From positions 186,001 to 250,000 of the forward strand of contig JAJEEG010000006.1 of assembly GCA_022821085.1 (NCBI GenBank): 64,000 nucleotides of DNA, in the 5' to 3' direction. Shown here one piece after another: positions 46,161-54,745 of the stretch (position 1 is its first letter; each line of letters opens with the position of its first letter). The DNA comes from Candidatus Latescibacterota bacterium (GTDB lineage: Bacteria > JAAXHH01). The notes beneath the pieces were generated by a model. That model was not told the DNA's origin and made no database searches. It saw only the letters and a program-made list of their open reading frames with translations. Made by a program: the position numbers and the translations under genes.

Positions 46161-48809
46161 CTAGAGCGAGAAGCCATACTTGACATACCAGAATGCGCCG
46201 CTGAAGCCGAACGGACTGTACTGGCTGTACTTGTTGCCGGGTCCGCCCGAGGGGCCTCCGGCGGCATGCGGATTCTCGTCCGGATAGGTGTTCAGGATGT
46301 TCTGCGCACCGATGGTTATCCTGGACCGGTCGTCGTTGAACCTGATGGTACTCTCCAGATCCACCAGGACCCTGCCGTCATAGGTCTCGCCATCGCGGAA
46401 ATCGTACCAGGAACCGAAGTAGCTGGCCCGTCCCAGGGCGTTCCAGTTGTCGGCCAGGGACTGGGTCAGGGTCAGATTGCCGCGTTGCCTGGGCAGTCCC
46501 TCCTCCAGCGCCTTGATCTGCGTGGCGTCCAGGATTTCCGGATTGTGGTCGGTGACTTCGGAGCTCGTGTAGTTGTAGGCCAGGCTCATCGTACCTGTCC
46601 CCACCGGCGCCGAAACCACGACATCGATCCCACGGTTGGCGGAGTCGAAGTCGTTGGTGAAGAACTGAAATCCCTGCAGCCCCGCCGCGCTGGTGATGCC
46701 TTCGACGATCAACTGGGCTCTCTCCGCGTCGCTGAGCTCGAAATTCTGGGAGACCGTCAGCCGGTCGCGCACCCGGATATCGAAATAATCGATCGTGGCG
46801 CTCACGGCGCCCAGATCAAAAACGAGGCCCGCGGAGATATTCACGGATTTCTCCGCGTCGAGCGGCTTGCCGCCCTTCAACTCGGCCGCGCGGCTGTTGG
46901 AGGGCACCGTCCCGTTGTTCACCAGGTCGTTCAAATCCGAGTCGAACTCCGTCGTGATGTTGAACGCATTCTGCTGGCCGGGGGTCGGCGCCCTGAAACC
47001 CGTGCTGGCGCTGCCGCGCAGTTTCACTTCGTCGGACAAGCTGAAGTTCGTGGCCACCTTGTAGTTGGTGGTCGTACCGAAATCTTCGAAAACTTCAGCA
47101 CGCACGGCCAGGTCGAGCAGCCACCGGTCCGTGGGCGTGAGTCCGCCTTCCAGGTAGATCGCATTGTTGGAACGGCTCCACTCTCCAGCGGCGACCTTGC
47201 TGAATCCCGCGAAACCATTGGTAGCCGGTGCGAATCCCTGGCTGGCGAGGGGCTGGCCGATCAGGTAGGACTCGACCTGGCCTTCGACGAGCTCGAAGGT
47301 CTCGGTCCGCCTTTCGAGGCCGGCAGCCAGGACCAGGTTGTTACCGACCGGATAGGTCACGTCGAGGTTCAGGTTGACTTCGGACTGGACATAGGAGCCC
47401 GGGTCGAAATAGGTCGGGGTGTCGGGACCCATGGAGGCGTTGACCGTATTATAGATGAAGTAGTCGGCCTCGTTGCGTCCGTACGCCGCGCTCAGTTCCC
47501 AGCGCATCAAGTTCGCCGCCCGTCCTCTGATGCCAAGAATCACGGACTCGTCCGACGCGAAGGCGCCGAACCGGGGCGTGAACCCTCCGGGAAACTTCTT
47601 CAGGAACGAGAAGCAGTTGGGATCGTCGCGAATACGAAGCCAGGCTTCCTGGTCCGGACGGTCGTTGATGATGGGCACCGGTGCGCATTCGCCACCCTGG
47701 CCAATGCCGTCCAGGTCGCCGACCAGCAGCGTGGGCCGCATCACGCCGTCTATTTCCACCACGGGACCCTCGTACACGCCGGTGCGGGTGTGCGGATTGC
47801 GGAAGTAGAACCCGCCGTCGACTTCCTTGCTGGCAAAGTTGGCGTGGCCGAAGAACTCGAGGTTATCGGCGATCGCCGCGCCGTAGTTTGCGAAGATCTT
47901 CAGGTCGTCCCGTACAAAGGGCTGGCCCCAGAACGTCTCGGGATTGGCGATGTCGAGATTGCCGGCCGCGATCAGGGCCCTGCCGGAAGCCGTCTGCACC
48001 GAACGGACCGATTCGCTGGAATTGCCGTATTCCACGCTGAGACTGAGCCACGCGTCTTCGTGGCCCACGCCCACGTTACCCGCAATCAGGAATAGCTCTC
48101 CGTCGCCGAGAAACCTGCCGGAACCGTCCTGGAAGCTGCCGACCTTGGTCTCCAGGTTGAATCCGTCGTAGTTGTCCTTGAGCTGGAAGTTCAGCACCCC
48201 CGCGATGGCATCGGAACCGTACTGCGCCGATGCGCCGTCGCGCAGGACTTCCACCCTTTCGAGCGCAATGGACGGGATCGCGGCCAGGTCGGGGCCCTGC
48301 GCGCCTTCGGCCACGGCGTTGGCGTACCAGTTGATCACGGCGCCGCGGTGCCGGCGCTTGCCGTTGACGAGGACCAGCACCTGGTCGGGCGCCAGGCTGC
48401 GCAGATTGGCGGGCCGGACGATCGTGCCCGCGTCGCTGATCGGCTGGGTATTGACGTTGTAGGAGGGAACGACGTTCCGCATCAGGTCGGCCAGGTCCGA
48501 ACCGCCCTGCTGGATGAATTCCTCGACTTGAATCACGTCGATGGGTACGGTGGACTCGGTGATGGTCCGCGGCTGCGTCCGCGCTCCGACCACCGTCATG
48601 CTTTCCAATTCCCCTTCCAGCACGATGGGCAGTTCGGGTAACTGCTGCTCGGCTGAAGTCGCCTGGTCTTCACCGGTTGCCGCCTCTTCGGCGGCCTCCT
48701 GTGCCAGGGTCCGCTGAGCGGTAATCACGAGGAATACCGCCATGAAGCAAAACACCGCGACGGAGCGCAGCACGCGCGTCGCTGGTATGTTGCCGGAAAT
48801 ACACTGCAT
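46161..48809 (-). CDS. TonB-dependent receptor (OAR/vitamin B12-type plug)
   Basis: 882 residues. Signal peptide 1-37 (FCFMAVFLVITAQRTLAQ). The plug has VLVLVNGKRRHRGAVI and SIALERVEVLRDGASAQYGSDAIAGVLN, a common plug signature; the barrel ends in VKYGFSL. This subtype is frequent in environmental bacteria for oligosaccharide, peptide or siderophore uptake; the substrate cannot be told. AAGGGAG seven bases before ATG 48809 sets the start. No CarboxypepD_reg domain precedes the plug, unlike the other two receptors. Ends in a strong terminator. Confidence 0.92.
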   Translation of the reverse strand: MQCISGNIPATRVLRSVAVFCFMAVFLVITAQRTLAQEAAEEAATGEDQATSAEQQLPELPIVLEGELESMTVVGARTQPRTITESTVPIDVIQVEEFIQQGGSDLADLMRNVVPSYNVNTQPISDAGTIVRPANLRSLAPDQVLVLVNGKRRHRGAVINWYANAVAEGAQGPDLAAIPSIALERVEVLRDGASAQYGSDAIAGVLNFQLKDNYDGFNLETKVGSFQDGSGRFLGDGELFLIAGNVGVGHEDAWLSLSVEYGNSSESVRSVQTASGRALIAAGNLDIANPETFWGQPFVRDDLKIFANYGAAIADNLEFFGHANFASKEVDGGFYFRNPHTRTGVYEGPVVEIDGVMRPTLLVGDLDGIGQGGECAPVPIINDRPDQEAWLRIRDDPNCFSFLKKFPGGFTPRFGAFASDESVILGIRGRAANLMRWELSAAYGRNEADYFIYNTVNASMGPDTPTYFDPGSYVQSEVNLNLDVTYPVGNNLVLAAGLERRTETFELVEGQVESYLIGQPLASQGFAPATNGFAGFSKVAAGEWSRSNNAIYLEGGLTPTDRWLLDLAVRAEVFEDFGTTTNYKVATNFSLSDEVKLRGSASTGFRAPTPGQQNAFNITTEFDSDLNDLVNNGTVPSNSRAAELKGGKPLDAEKSVNISAGLVFDLGAVSATIDYFDIRVRDRLTVSQNFELSDAERAQLIVEGITSAAGLQGFQFFTNDFDSANRGIDVVVSAPVGTGTMSLAYNYTSSEVTDHNPEILDATQIKALEEGLPRQRGNLTLTQSLADNWNALGRASYFGSWYDFRDGETYDGRVLVDLESTIRFNDDRSRITIGAQNILNTYPDENPHAAGGPSGGPGNKYSQYSPFGFSGAFWYVKYGFSL

Positions 48810-49160
48810 CTGTACTCTCCCTTTAGTTGGGGTTGCCGGACGCAGGGTGCCTGTTTTAGCTCGAGGCATGGGTGCACTTACGCCGGCGAAGGACAAAATA
48901 CTGAATCCGATGTGGACGTAAGATCGGCAAGTGTGAATTATGAATCTTAATTTAACAGTTTAATTTTCCAAATACGTGATGTTACTGTGAGTAATCTATG
49001 AGCATTATATGTATTGATTCGCCAGCGCCGGGCAGGGTTGATCCGGTTCAGGTTGCTTTTGCGGGACCGAGTCGTTAGATTGGACGCTGCGGGAAATAGA
49101 TCGAACCTTAAAGTAATAGAGACAATAAGGCAGAATTACCCGGTTTGGGAGGAAATGGAA
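48810..49160. other. AT-rich divergent intergenic region
   Basis: 351 bases between the TonB receptor (-) and a 58-residue protein (+). The segment from about 48930 to 49010 is markedly AT-rich. No TTGACA box or clear operator palindrome was found. A plus-strand candidate pairs TTGCTT with TAGATT at 17 bases, but only three of six -35 positions match, so it is not called. Confidence 0.5.
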
Positions 49161-49337
49161 ATGGCTAAGGACAGGAGTTTTGCGGCCAAGATGGCCAAGG
49201 GAAGCGATAAGAACCAGGAGGAAGAGGTCCAGACCGTTCTGCTGGTCAAACCCGTCAAGTCCGAAGAGGGCCACTACAAGTTCAAGCGCACGCTGACCAG
49301 GCTGACCCCCGAGAACAAGAAAGCTCTCGGCGTCTGA
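49161..49337 (+). CDS. Small basic/acidic hypothetical protein
   Basis: 58 residues, starting MAKDRSFAAKMAKGSDKN and ending TPENKKALGV. Charged and soluble, no signal peptide. GGGAGG eight bases before ATG 49161 is a good ribosome site, better than for ATG 49155 six bases earlier. Convergent with the CPBP protease gene. Family not recognised; basic patches could bind nucleic acid, which is inference. Confidence 0.7.
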   Translation: MAKDRSFAAKMAKGSDKNQEEEVQTVLLVKPVKSEEGHYKFKRTLTRLTPENKKALGV

Positions 49338-49352
49338 AGCCGAACCAGTCCA

Positions 49353-50114
49353 CTAAAACAACGCGTTGACGAGCGCGTCCCTATCTGCCGTCATCTGCAG
49401 CGTGCTGAGCAGATTGTTCAGCACGTGGATGGCGAGGGGGACGTAGAGCGAACCGGTACGCTCGCGGGCGATCCCGAGCAGGATGCCGATCAGGGCGATC
49501 AGCGTCAGGAAGAACGGGTCGTACTGGGCTACGTGCAGCAGCGTCCAGAGCGCCGTGGTGACGACGATCGTTCCCCCGGCGCCCAGCCTCGTCCGCCTCA
49601 GCCCCTCGTAGAGAAATCCCCTGAACAGCGCTTCTTCGAAGACCGGCGCGGCGATCACGAGCGCGAACCAGAGCAGCGTCGTGTACCGGGTCGTTTCGAT
49701 GATCGATTCCATGACCGGCGGTATCGGCGACCGTCCGAGCTCCACGGTGACCAGGTCGGCCAGCTGAAGCAGCACGAAGGCGAATACCACCCAACCGAGC
49801 ACGGTCGAGCCCCGGACCGGCCGGAGCGCCAGCCAGGTTCGCAGGTCCAGGCCCCGTGCGCGGCCGCCGCGGTCCAGGATGAGCAGCAGGAGGAACGTAC
49901 AGGGTATGGCGGAGAGGATTACGCCCACGGCGATCAGGTCGCCCATGCGTTCCGTTGGATCCAGGTCCAGCACGGCTATCAGGACGACCGTCACAACGAC
50001 CTGCAATACCAGGTAGACGCCCAGCACCAGCGCGGTGGAAACGAGGGTGAAGCCGAGTCGCGGCGGTGGATGGATTCCTTCAGGCTCGACTGCGTCCAGC
50101 GGGGGTTCGTTCAT
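49353..50114 (-). CDS. CPBP-family intramembrane metalloprotease
   Basis: 253 residues with about eight helices. The family motifs are present: EEALFRGFLYEGLRR (EExxxR), ALWTLLHVAQYDP (His) and LAIHVLNNLLS (HxxxN). CPBP proteins cleave prenylated or membrane substrates or self-immunity peptides, and the substrate here is unknown. The frame is open far upstream, but ATG 50114 begins MNEPPLDAVEPEG and gives the usual length. It follows the phosphate transporter gene by 56 bases. Confidence 0.85.
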   Translation of the reverse strand: MNEPPLDAVEPEGIHPPPRLGFTLVSTALVLGVYLVLQVVVTVVLIAVLDLDPTERMGDLIAVGVILSAIPCTFLLLLILDRGGRARGLDLRTWLALRPVRGSTVLGWVVFAFVLLQLADLVTVELGRSPIPPVMESIIETTRYTTLLWFALVIAAPVFEEALFRGFLYEGLRRTRLGAGGTIVVTTALWTLLHVAQYDPFFLTLIALIGILLGIARERTGSLYVPLAIHVLNNLLSTLQMTADRDALVNALF

Positions 50115-50170
50115 GCGGGGTTTCCGGCGACTCGGGGGCCTGCAAAGGACAAGCGGGGCCGGCCGTCGGT

Positions 50171-51433
50171 TTAAAGTATGGCCCGGAAAACGTAGAAGAA
50201 GACAATCGCAAGCACGGCGCCGATGGGAACAGTGATGATCCAGGACGCCGCGATCCGGCCCAGGATGCTCAGGTCCAGGGCCTTGATCCCCTGGGCGAGT
50301 CCCACGCCCATGACCCCGCCGACCAGGGTCTGGGTCGTCGAGATGGGCAGACCGAGGCGGCTGGCAAGGACGATGGTGATGGCCGCGGCGAATTCGGCCG
50401 AGTATCCCCGGGTGGGCGTCAGTTCCGTGATCTTGGTGCCGATGGTCGCCATGACGCGGTAGCCCATGGTCGCCAGTCCGATGACGATGCCGATGCCGCC
50501 GACCAGGAGGAGCCAACTGGGTACCGGAGACTCGGGGTTGACCACGCCGGACTGGCTGATATTCACCACCGCCGCCAGCGGTCCGATGGCGTTCGCCACG
50601 TCATTGGACCCGTGGGCGAAGGCCACGGCGCAGGCGCTCATGATCTGGAGCACGCCGAACATCTTCTCGACGATGGCCATCTGGCCGTCGCCGGACGATG
50701 CGTCCACGGTCTCGGCGTCCGGCCGGTTACCGATCATCCCGAGCAGGAAGTGGCCGGCGATCACCGCGAAGATGCCCAGGATGCCGGACCAGAGGAGCGA
50801 TTCGGCGAGCGTGAGATCCAGGTCGACGTTCTGCAGTCCCTTGAACAGGGTGACCAGCGAAATGACGACGACGACGCTGAAGATATAGAGCGGCGCCCAT
50901 TTCCGGGTCCGCCGCACGGGATCCGGGTGGCGGAGGATCGTCCATTTGATCGCACTGAAGATCAGGTAGGCCAGGATGCCGCACAGCAGGGGCGAGACGA
51001 CCCAGGATGCGACGATCTGGGTCAGCTGTTCCCACTGTACGACGCCGACGCCGAAGGCGACGATGCCGAAGCCCGCGATGGCGCCCACGATCGAATGGGT
51101 GGTCGATACGGGCCAGCCTAGCCGGGAAGCGACCACGAGCCAGGTACCCGCGGCCGTGAGCGCCGCGAGCATGCCGTACACGATGAGTTCCGGCGCGGCC
51201 GCCGAAATCTCGGGGTCCAGTATGCCACCCCGAACGGTCTTGGTAACCTGGCCTCCCACCAGGAAGGCCCCGAGGAATTCGAGCACACCGGCGATCAGGA
51301 TGGCCTGCTTGATCGTAAGCGCCTTGGAACCCACCGAGGTTCCCATGGCGTTGGCCACGTCGTTCGCGCCGATGGAGAAGGCCATGTACAGCCCGAGCGC
51401 TACGGCCAGATACAGGGTAAAGTCGCTCCCCAT
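50171..51433 (-). CDS. PiT-family inorganic phosphate transporter
   Basis: 420-residue membrane protein with inverted repeats. The two PiT signatures are GANDVANAMGTSVGSKALT near the N-terminus and AHGSNDVANAIGPLAAV in the second half. It is a low-affinity phosphate (metal-phosphate) symporter and complements the Pst system on the same stretch of chromosome. A TATATT -10-like box lies upstream at 51523-51518, but no matching -35 box is clear. A DUF47 partner gene (PhoU-like) is not adjacent. Confidence 0.92.
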   Translation of the reverse strand: MGSDFTLYLAVALGLYMAFSIGANDVANAMGTSVGSKALTIKQAILIAGVLEFLGAFLVGGQVTKTVRGGILDPEISAAAPELIVYGMLAALTAAGTWLVVASRLGWPVSTTHSIVGAIAGFGIVAFGVGVVQWEQLTQIVASWVVSPLLCGILAYLIFSAIKWTILRHPDPVRRTRKWAPLYIFSVVVVISLVTLFKGLQNVDLDLTLAESLLWSGILGIFAVIAGHFLLGMIGNRPDAETVDASSGDGQMAIVEKMFGVLQIMSACAVAFAHGSNDVANAIGPLAAVVNISQSGVVNPESPVPSWLLLVGGIGIVIGLATMGYRVMATIGTKITELTPTRGYSAEFAAAITIVLASRLGLPISTTQTLVGGVMGVGLAQGIKALDLSILGRIAASWIITVPIGAVLAIVFFYVFRAIL

Positions 51434-51623
51434 TGGTGCTGTATTCTCCTGGTGTCCGGTGGGTGGTGAGAAGGCAGTCCGGGTCGGTAGTTGACCGGGT
51501 CCGCTTAAGGCGGGTTCAATATACCGACGGGGCGCTCCAGCGCCACGCTTTTTTTCGCTGCGCCGCGGATAGCCCTCCGTACCGCAGCGCTTGAATAACG
51601 GAACGTCCCGAGTACCGGGAGAA
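51434..51623. other. Intergenic region with plus-strand terminator-like hairpin
   Basis: 190 bases upstream of the PiT gene. GGCGCT-CC-AGCGCC (51531-51544) is followed by ACGC and seven T (51549-51555) on the plus strand, a terminator-like element with no plus-strand gene to end. It may block antisense transcription into the ThDP gene. Confidence 0.45.
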
Positions 51624-53288
51624 TCAGTACTTCAACCCGGTGTAAAGCCGCTCGTCCACGCGGGCGACCAGGACCCGCGCCTCTCGCCTGCGCACCCACC
51701 GCGCAACGGCGTCGCGGGTTTCGTCCAGGGTGCTTACGGCCTCAGCGGCGATACCGAACCCTTCGGCGACCTTCGCCCAGTCCACCGGCGCGAAGTCTAC
51801 GCCCGTCACGGGGAGTTTTCTGGCTTGCTGGGCGATCTTGATGACCGCCAGCGACGCGTCGTACAGGACGACGATCAACGGCGCGATGCCGGTTCGCCGG
51901 ATCGTCTCGAGTTCCTGGACCATCATGGCGAAGGCGCCGTCTCCCGTAACCGCCGCCACCGGGCGATCGGGCAGGACCAGGGCCGCGCCCATGGCCGCGC
52001 CTACCCCGTAACCCATGGATGAAAGGCCGTTGGACATGAGGAAGGTGCCCGGTTCCGGCGCCTGCCATCGTTGTCCCATCACATTCTTGTGTGCACCTAC
52101 GTCTGAAGAGACGACGGTATCTTCCGGGAGCGCTTCCCGAAGGGCGCCCACCAGGTGGTAGGGCGACATGCCGTCCGGCCCCTCCTCGGTCGGCGGGTGG
52201 TAGGCCGCGTCGACCCGCGCCTTCAGGTAACCGATATCTTCGGCCGTCCACAGGCACCGTCCGTGGTATCCTTCGGCGACGCGGCCCAGGAGGGCGGACA
52301 CGTCGCCCACGCAGGCCGCCGGCGGCGCATAGGTGCCGAAATCCACGGGGGCGTTGGCGACGATCTGCAGCGGCGCGTCGAAATGCCAGAGCCGGGAGAC
52401 CTCCACCGGATCGAACCCGATCCCCAGGACGCAGTCGCTTCGCTGCAGCCATTCGATGATCCGGTCTTCACCGGCGGCCGGCGCGATCGTGCCCAGGAAC
52501 CGGTCTCCGCGCTCATCGGCGATCCCCTTCGCCTGCACGGTCGTTGCATAGGGCAGGCCGGTGTCGCGCAGGAAACGACGGACGGCCGGCGCGTCCCTGG
52601 CCGCGTCCATGGCGATGCCGACGACGGCGACGGGTCTTTCGGCACCGTTCATCGTGGACAGGATACGGGGCAGGTCCGATTCGTCCGTGGGGACCGAAGG
52701 CGGTGGATGCGCGGTCCCTTGGCCGGCGGGGCTGGCCGGCCCGGCCACGCCGGCCGCGGATTCCGGACTGGCGGCCGGCTTCCCCGCCACGTCTGAAGGC
52801 ACGGCGAGATATACCGGACCCCGCGGGGGCCCCGTCGCGACGGAGAGTGAGTTTTTCACGGTGACTTCGACGTCCGCGCCTTCGAGGTCGACGGACCATC
52901 GGGCGATGGGGGTGAACAGGTCGGTCAGGGGCAGGTTCTGCTTGTTGCTCCGGTGGTGCCTTTCCGTCGACGTCCGTGCGGAGATGGCCAGGACGGGGTC
53001 GCGGTCCAGGTAGGCGGTCCCCACGCCGAGCACCAGGTTGCACGCGCCCGGTCCCAGGGTCGCCACGCAGACCCCCGGGATGCCGGTCAGGCGTCCCACG
53101 GCCGCCGCCATGAAGGCCGCCGTGGACTCGTGGCCGGTCAGGACGAATCGGATCCCCGACCGTTCCAGTGCGTCGATGAGCTCAAGGACTTCACCGCCGG
53201 GATGCCCGAAAGCGAATCGGACGCCGGCTTCGTGAAGGGTCTGCGCGATGACCTCCGCGCAGGTGTGATTTGGGGTCAAACCGGTCAC
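51624..53288 (-). CDS. Thiamine diphosphate-dependent enzyme 2, altered metal-site residue
   Basis: 554 residues. The catalytic glutamate is in LTGHESTAAFMAAAVGR and the ThDP motif is TGDGAFAMMVQELETIRR. The family Asn that follows as a magnesium ligand is replaced: the sequence reads VVLYDASLAV, with Tyr476 where an N(D/N) pair is expected. GTG 53288 is the start, directly after the DUF4340 stop (TAGAGGGTG). Related to benzoylformate decarboxylase/AHAS large-subunit-like proteins; activity uncertain because of the substitution. Confidence 0.83.
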   Translation of the reverse strand: MTGLTPNHTCAEVIAQTLHEAGVRFAFGHPGGEVLELIDALERSGIRFVLTGHESTAAFMAAAVGRLTGIPGVCVATLGPGACNLVLGVGTAYLDRDPVLAISARTSTERHHRSNKQNLPLTDLFTPIARWSVDLEGADVEVTVKNSLSVATGPPRGPVYLAVPSDVAGKPAASPESAAGVAGPASPAGQGTAHPPPSVPTDESDLPRILSTMNGAERPVAVVGIAMDAARDAPAVRRFLRDTGLPYATTVQAKGIADERGDRFLGTIAPAAGEDRIIEWLQRSDCVLGIGFDPVEVSRLWHFDAPLQIVANAPVDFGTYAPPAACVGDVSALLGRVAEGYHGRCLWTAEDIGYLKARVDAAYHPPTEEGPDGMSPYHLVGALREALPEDTVVSSDVGAHKNVMGQRWQAPEPGTFLMSNGLSSMGYGVGAAMGAALVLPDRPVAAVTGDGAFAMMVQELETIRRTGIAPLIVVLYDASLAVIKIAQQARKLPVTGVDFAPVDWAKVAEGFGIAAEAVSTLDETRDAVARWVRRREARVLVARVDERLYTGLKY

Positions 53289-53291
53289 CCT

Positions 53292-54743
53292 CTACTCGGA
53301 GGTTACCAGGTCTGCGCGTCTCAGGCGGATCCGGTCGAAGCTCTCCGCGGATATGACGTAATACCATTGGGCGAAACGGGCGTTCAGGTCCGCGGAGGTC
53401 CGTCGTCCCGTATCGACGCGCTGCCGCCAGTCCTCGTGTTTTTCGTGCAGATCGGCATTCGTCCGGTCGGCATCGGTCCAGAGGGAGTCCGCACGGGCCT
53501 GGAAACCCAGGTCGTCGGGCCTGGGGGGTTCCGGGAAGAGGCCGGCGTCGAATCCGGTCGTGATGAAGAGATACCGGTTCTCGCCCGGTCCTGCGGGGCT
53601 TCCGGGTCCAAAGCCGCCGGGGTCGAAGCCGCCGGTCCCGCCAGAGCCGCCGGTCCCGCCCGAACCGCCTGAAACGCCAGAGCCGCCGGTCCCGCCCGAA
53701 CCGGCCAGGCCGGCCGTGACCTCGTCTCCGGCGCCGTACACGATCTCCCCGAAGCGCAGCGTGTAGGTGACGCCGTCCTCCGTGCGGACCTGGGTCTCCC
53801 CTTCGTTGGAGACCAGCTGGCCGTCCCCCGTGAAGTAGTAGCCCTTCTGCTGCAGCGAGGCCAGATCGCCGCGGGTGATGCTGAAGCCTTCGTCGTTGTC
53901 TTCCAGGCTCCTGGAAAGACCGGCGGGCTTGGGCCGGACGCCTACGATCGTCAACTCGTCCAGGGCCCTGAGCAGGTCTTCCATCTTCACCGCGTCGACT
54001 TTCTGCCCGGGCTGCATGCGGTTGGCCGTCCAGTCGGGGTCCCCACGCGACAGCACGATCGTGTCGCGCTGGTCCAGCATGCGGGTGCCTTCGTCTATGG
54101 AGTAGTCTTTCAATATCACCTGCTCAATACGCGCCTGGTCCACTTCCAGCAGATCCTTTTCGATCCAGTCGCCGAACCGGGAAGAAACGTCCACGTCGAA
54201 CCGCGCCGCGTAGGTCCGCTTCTGGCCGGGTACCCGGAGGTAGCGGTACTGGCCCTCCCGGCCCGGGACGTTCCCGCCGACGATAAGGTCGGCGAGCAGG
54301 TTGTCGTTTCCGTCCTTGATCGTGACGCGCTTGCCGCGCCCGGCCAGGGAGGCGACCGACTCGTCCAGCGGGTCCACCACGCCCAGGGCTTCGTGGTCCG
54401 CGGCGATCTCGGCGACCACGTCGTCCTTGCGGACCTCGATGAGCCCGGCGGCCGTGCGGGCCAGGCGGTCCTTGTCGTCGGCGGGGTAGTTGTGGTGGGA
54501 GGGAATGCGCCAGCGCGTGCCCTTGAACACCACGCTGAAGGCATTGATGCCTCCGGTCGCTTCGTCAAAGTCGATGACCTCGAGGGAGACCGCGTCGTTC
54601 GGATCGACGAATTCCGGAAAGAAAGCCTCGCCGCGGTCCGAGAACGCTTCCGGCGTGGGGTCGTCCGGAGCCGCGAGGAAGGCGGCGGCGGTCACCACGG
54701 ACGCCGCGGCGACAAAGGCCAGGGTCTTGCGTGTTTCATCCAT
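53292..54743 (-). CDS. DUF4340 domain protein (GldG-complex partner) with Gly-rich insert
   Basis: 483 residues. A signal-anchor N-terminus (LAFVAAASVVTAAAFLAA) precedes DUF4340 repeats (VSLEVIDFDE, DLIVGGNVPGREGQYRYLRV). Proteins of this family lie beside GldF/GldG ABC genes and probably act on the outer side of the membrane. About 45 residues of nearly pure Gly/Ser/Thr and Phe-Asp-Pro-Gly are encoded by tandem repeats at 53604-53705. GAGGAG six bases before ATG 54743, and TGACCATG joins it to the GldFG stop, indicating translational coupling. Confidence 0.82.
   Translation of the reverse strand: MDETRKTLAFVAAASVVTAAAFLAAPDDPTPEAFSDRGEAFFPEFVDPNDAVSLEVIDFDEATGGINAFSVVFKGTRWRIPSHHNYPADDKDRLARTAAGLIEVRKDDVVAEIAADHEALGVVDPLDESVASLAGRGKRVTIKDGNDNLLADLIVGGNVPGREGQYRYLRVPGQKRTYAARFDVDVSSRFGDWIEKDLLEVDQARIEQVILKDYSIDEGTRMLDQRDTIVLSRGDPDWTANRMQPGQKVDAVKMEDLLRALDELTIVGVRPKPAGLSRSLEDNDEGFSITRGDLASLQQKGYYFTGDGQLVSNEGETQVRTEDGVTYTLRFGEIVYGAGDEVTAGLAGSGGTGGSGVSGGSGGTGGSGGTGGFDPGGFGPGSPAGPGENRYLFITTGFDAGLFPEPPRPDDLGFQARADSLWTDADRTNADLHEKHEDWRQRVDTGRRTSADLNARFAQWYYVISAESFDRIRLRRADLVTSE
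53604..53705. repeat. 2 x 15-bp and 8 x 9-bp repeats in the DUF4340 gene
   Basis: Two 15-bp units (from 53604 and 53619) ending AAGCCGCC, then eight 9-bp units in register from 53634: GGTCCCGCC and AGAGCCGCC or CGAACCGCC alternating. They encode Gly/Ser/Thr tripeptides and keep the frame. Confidence 0.9.
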
Positions 54744-54745
54744 GG

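Noticed and set aside
46074-48095. 673-codon plus-strand open frame
   Set aside because: It is antisense to a TonB receptor with signal peptide and plug motifs, and it begins inside the receptor gene's terminator.
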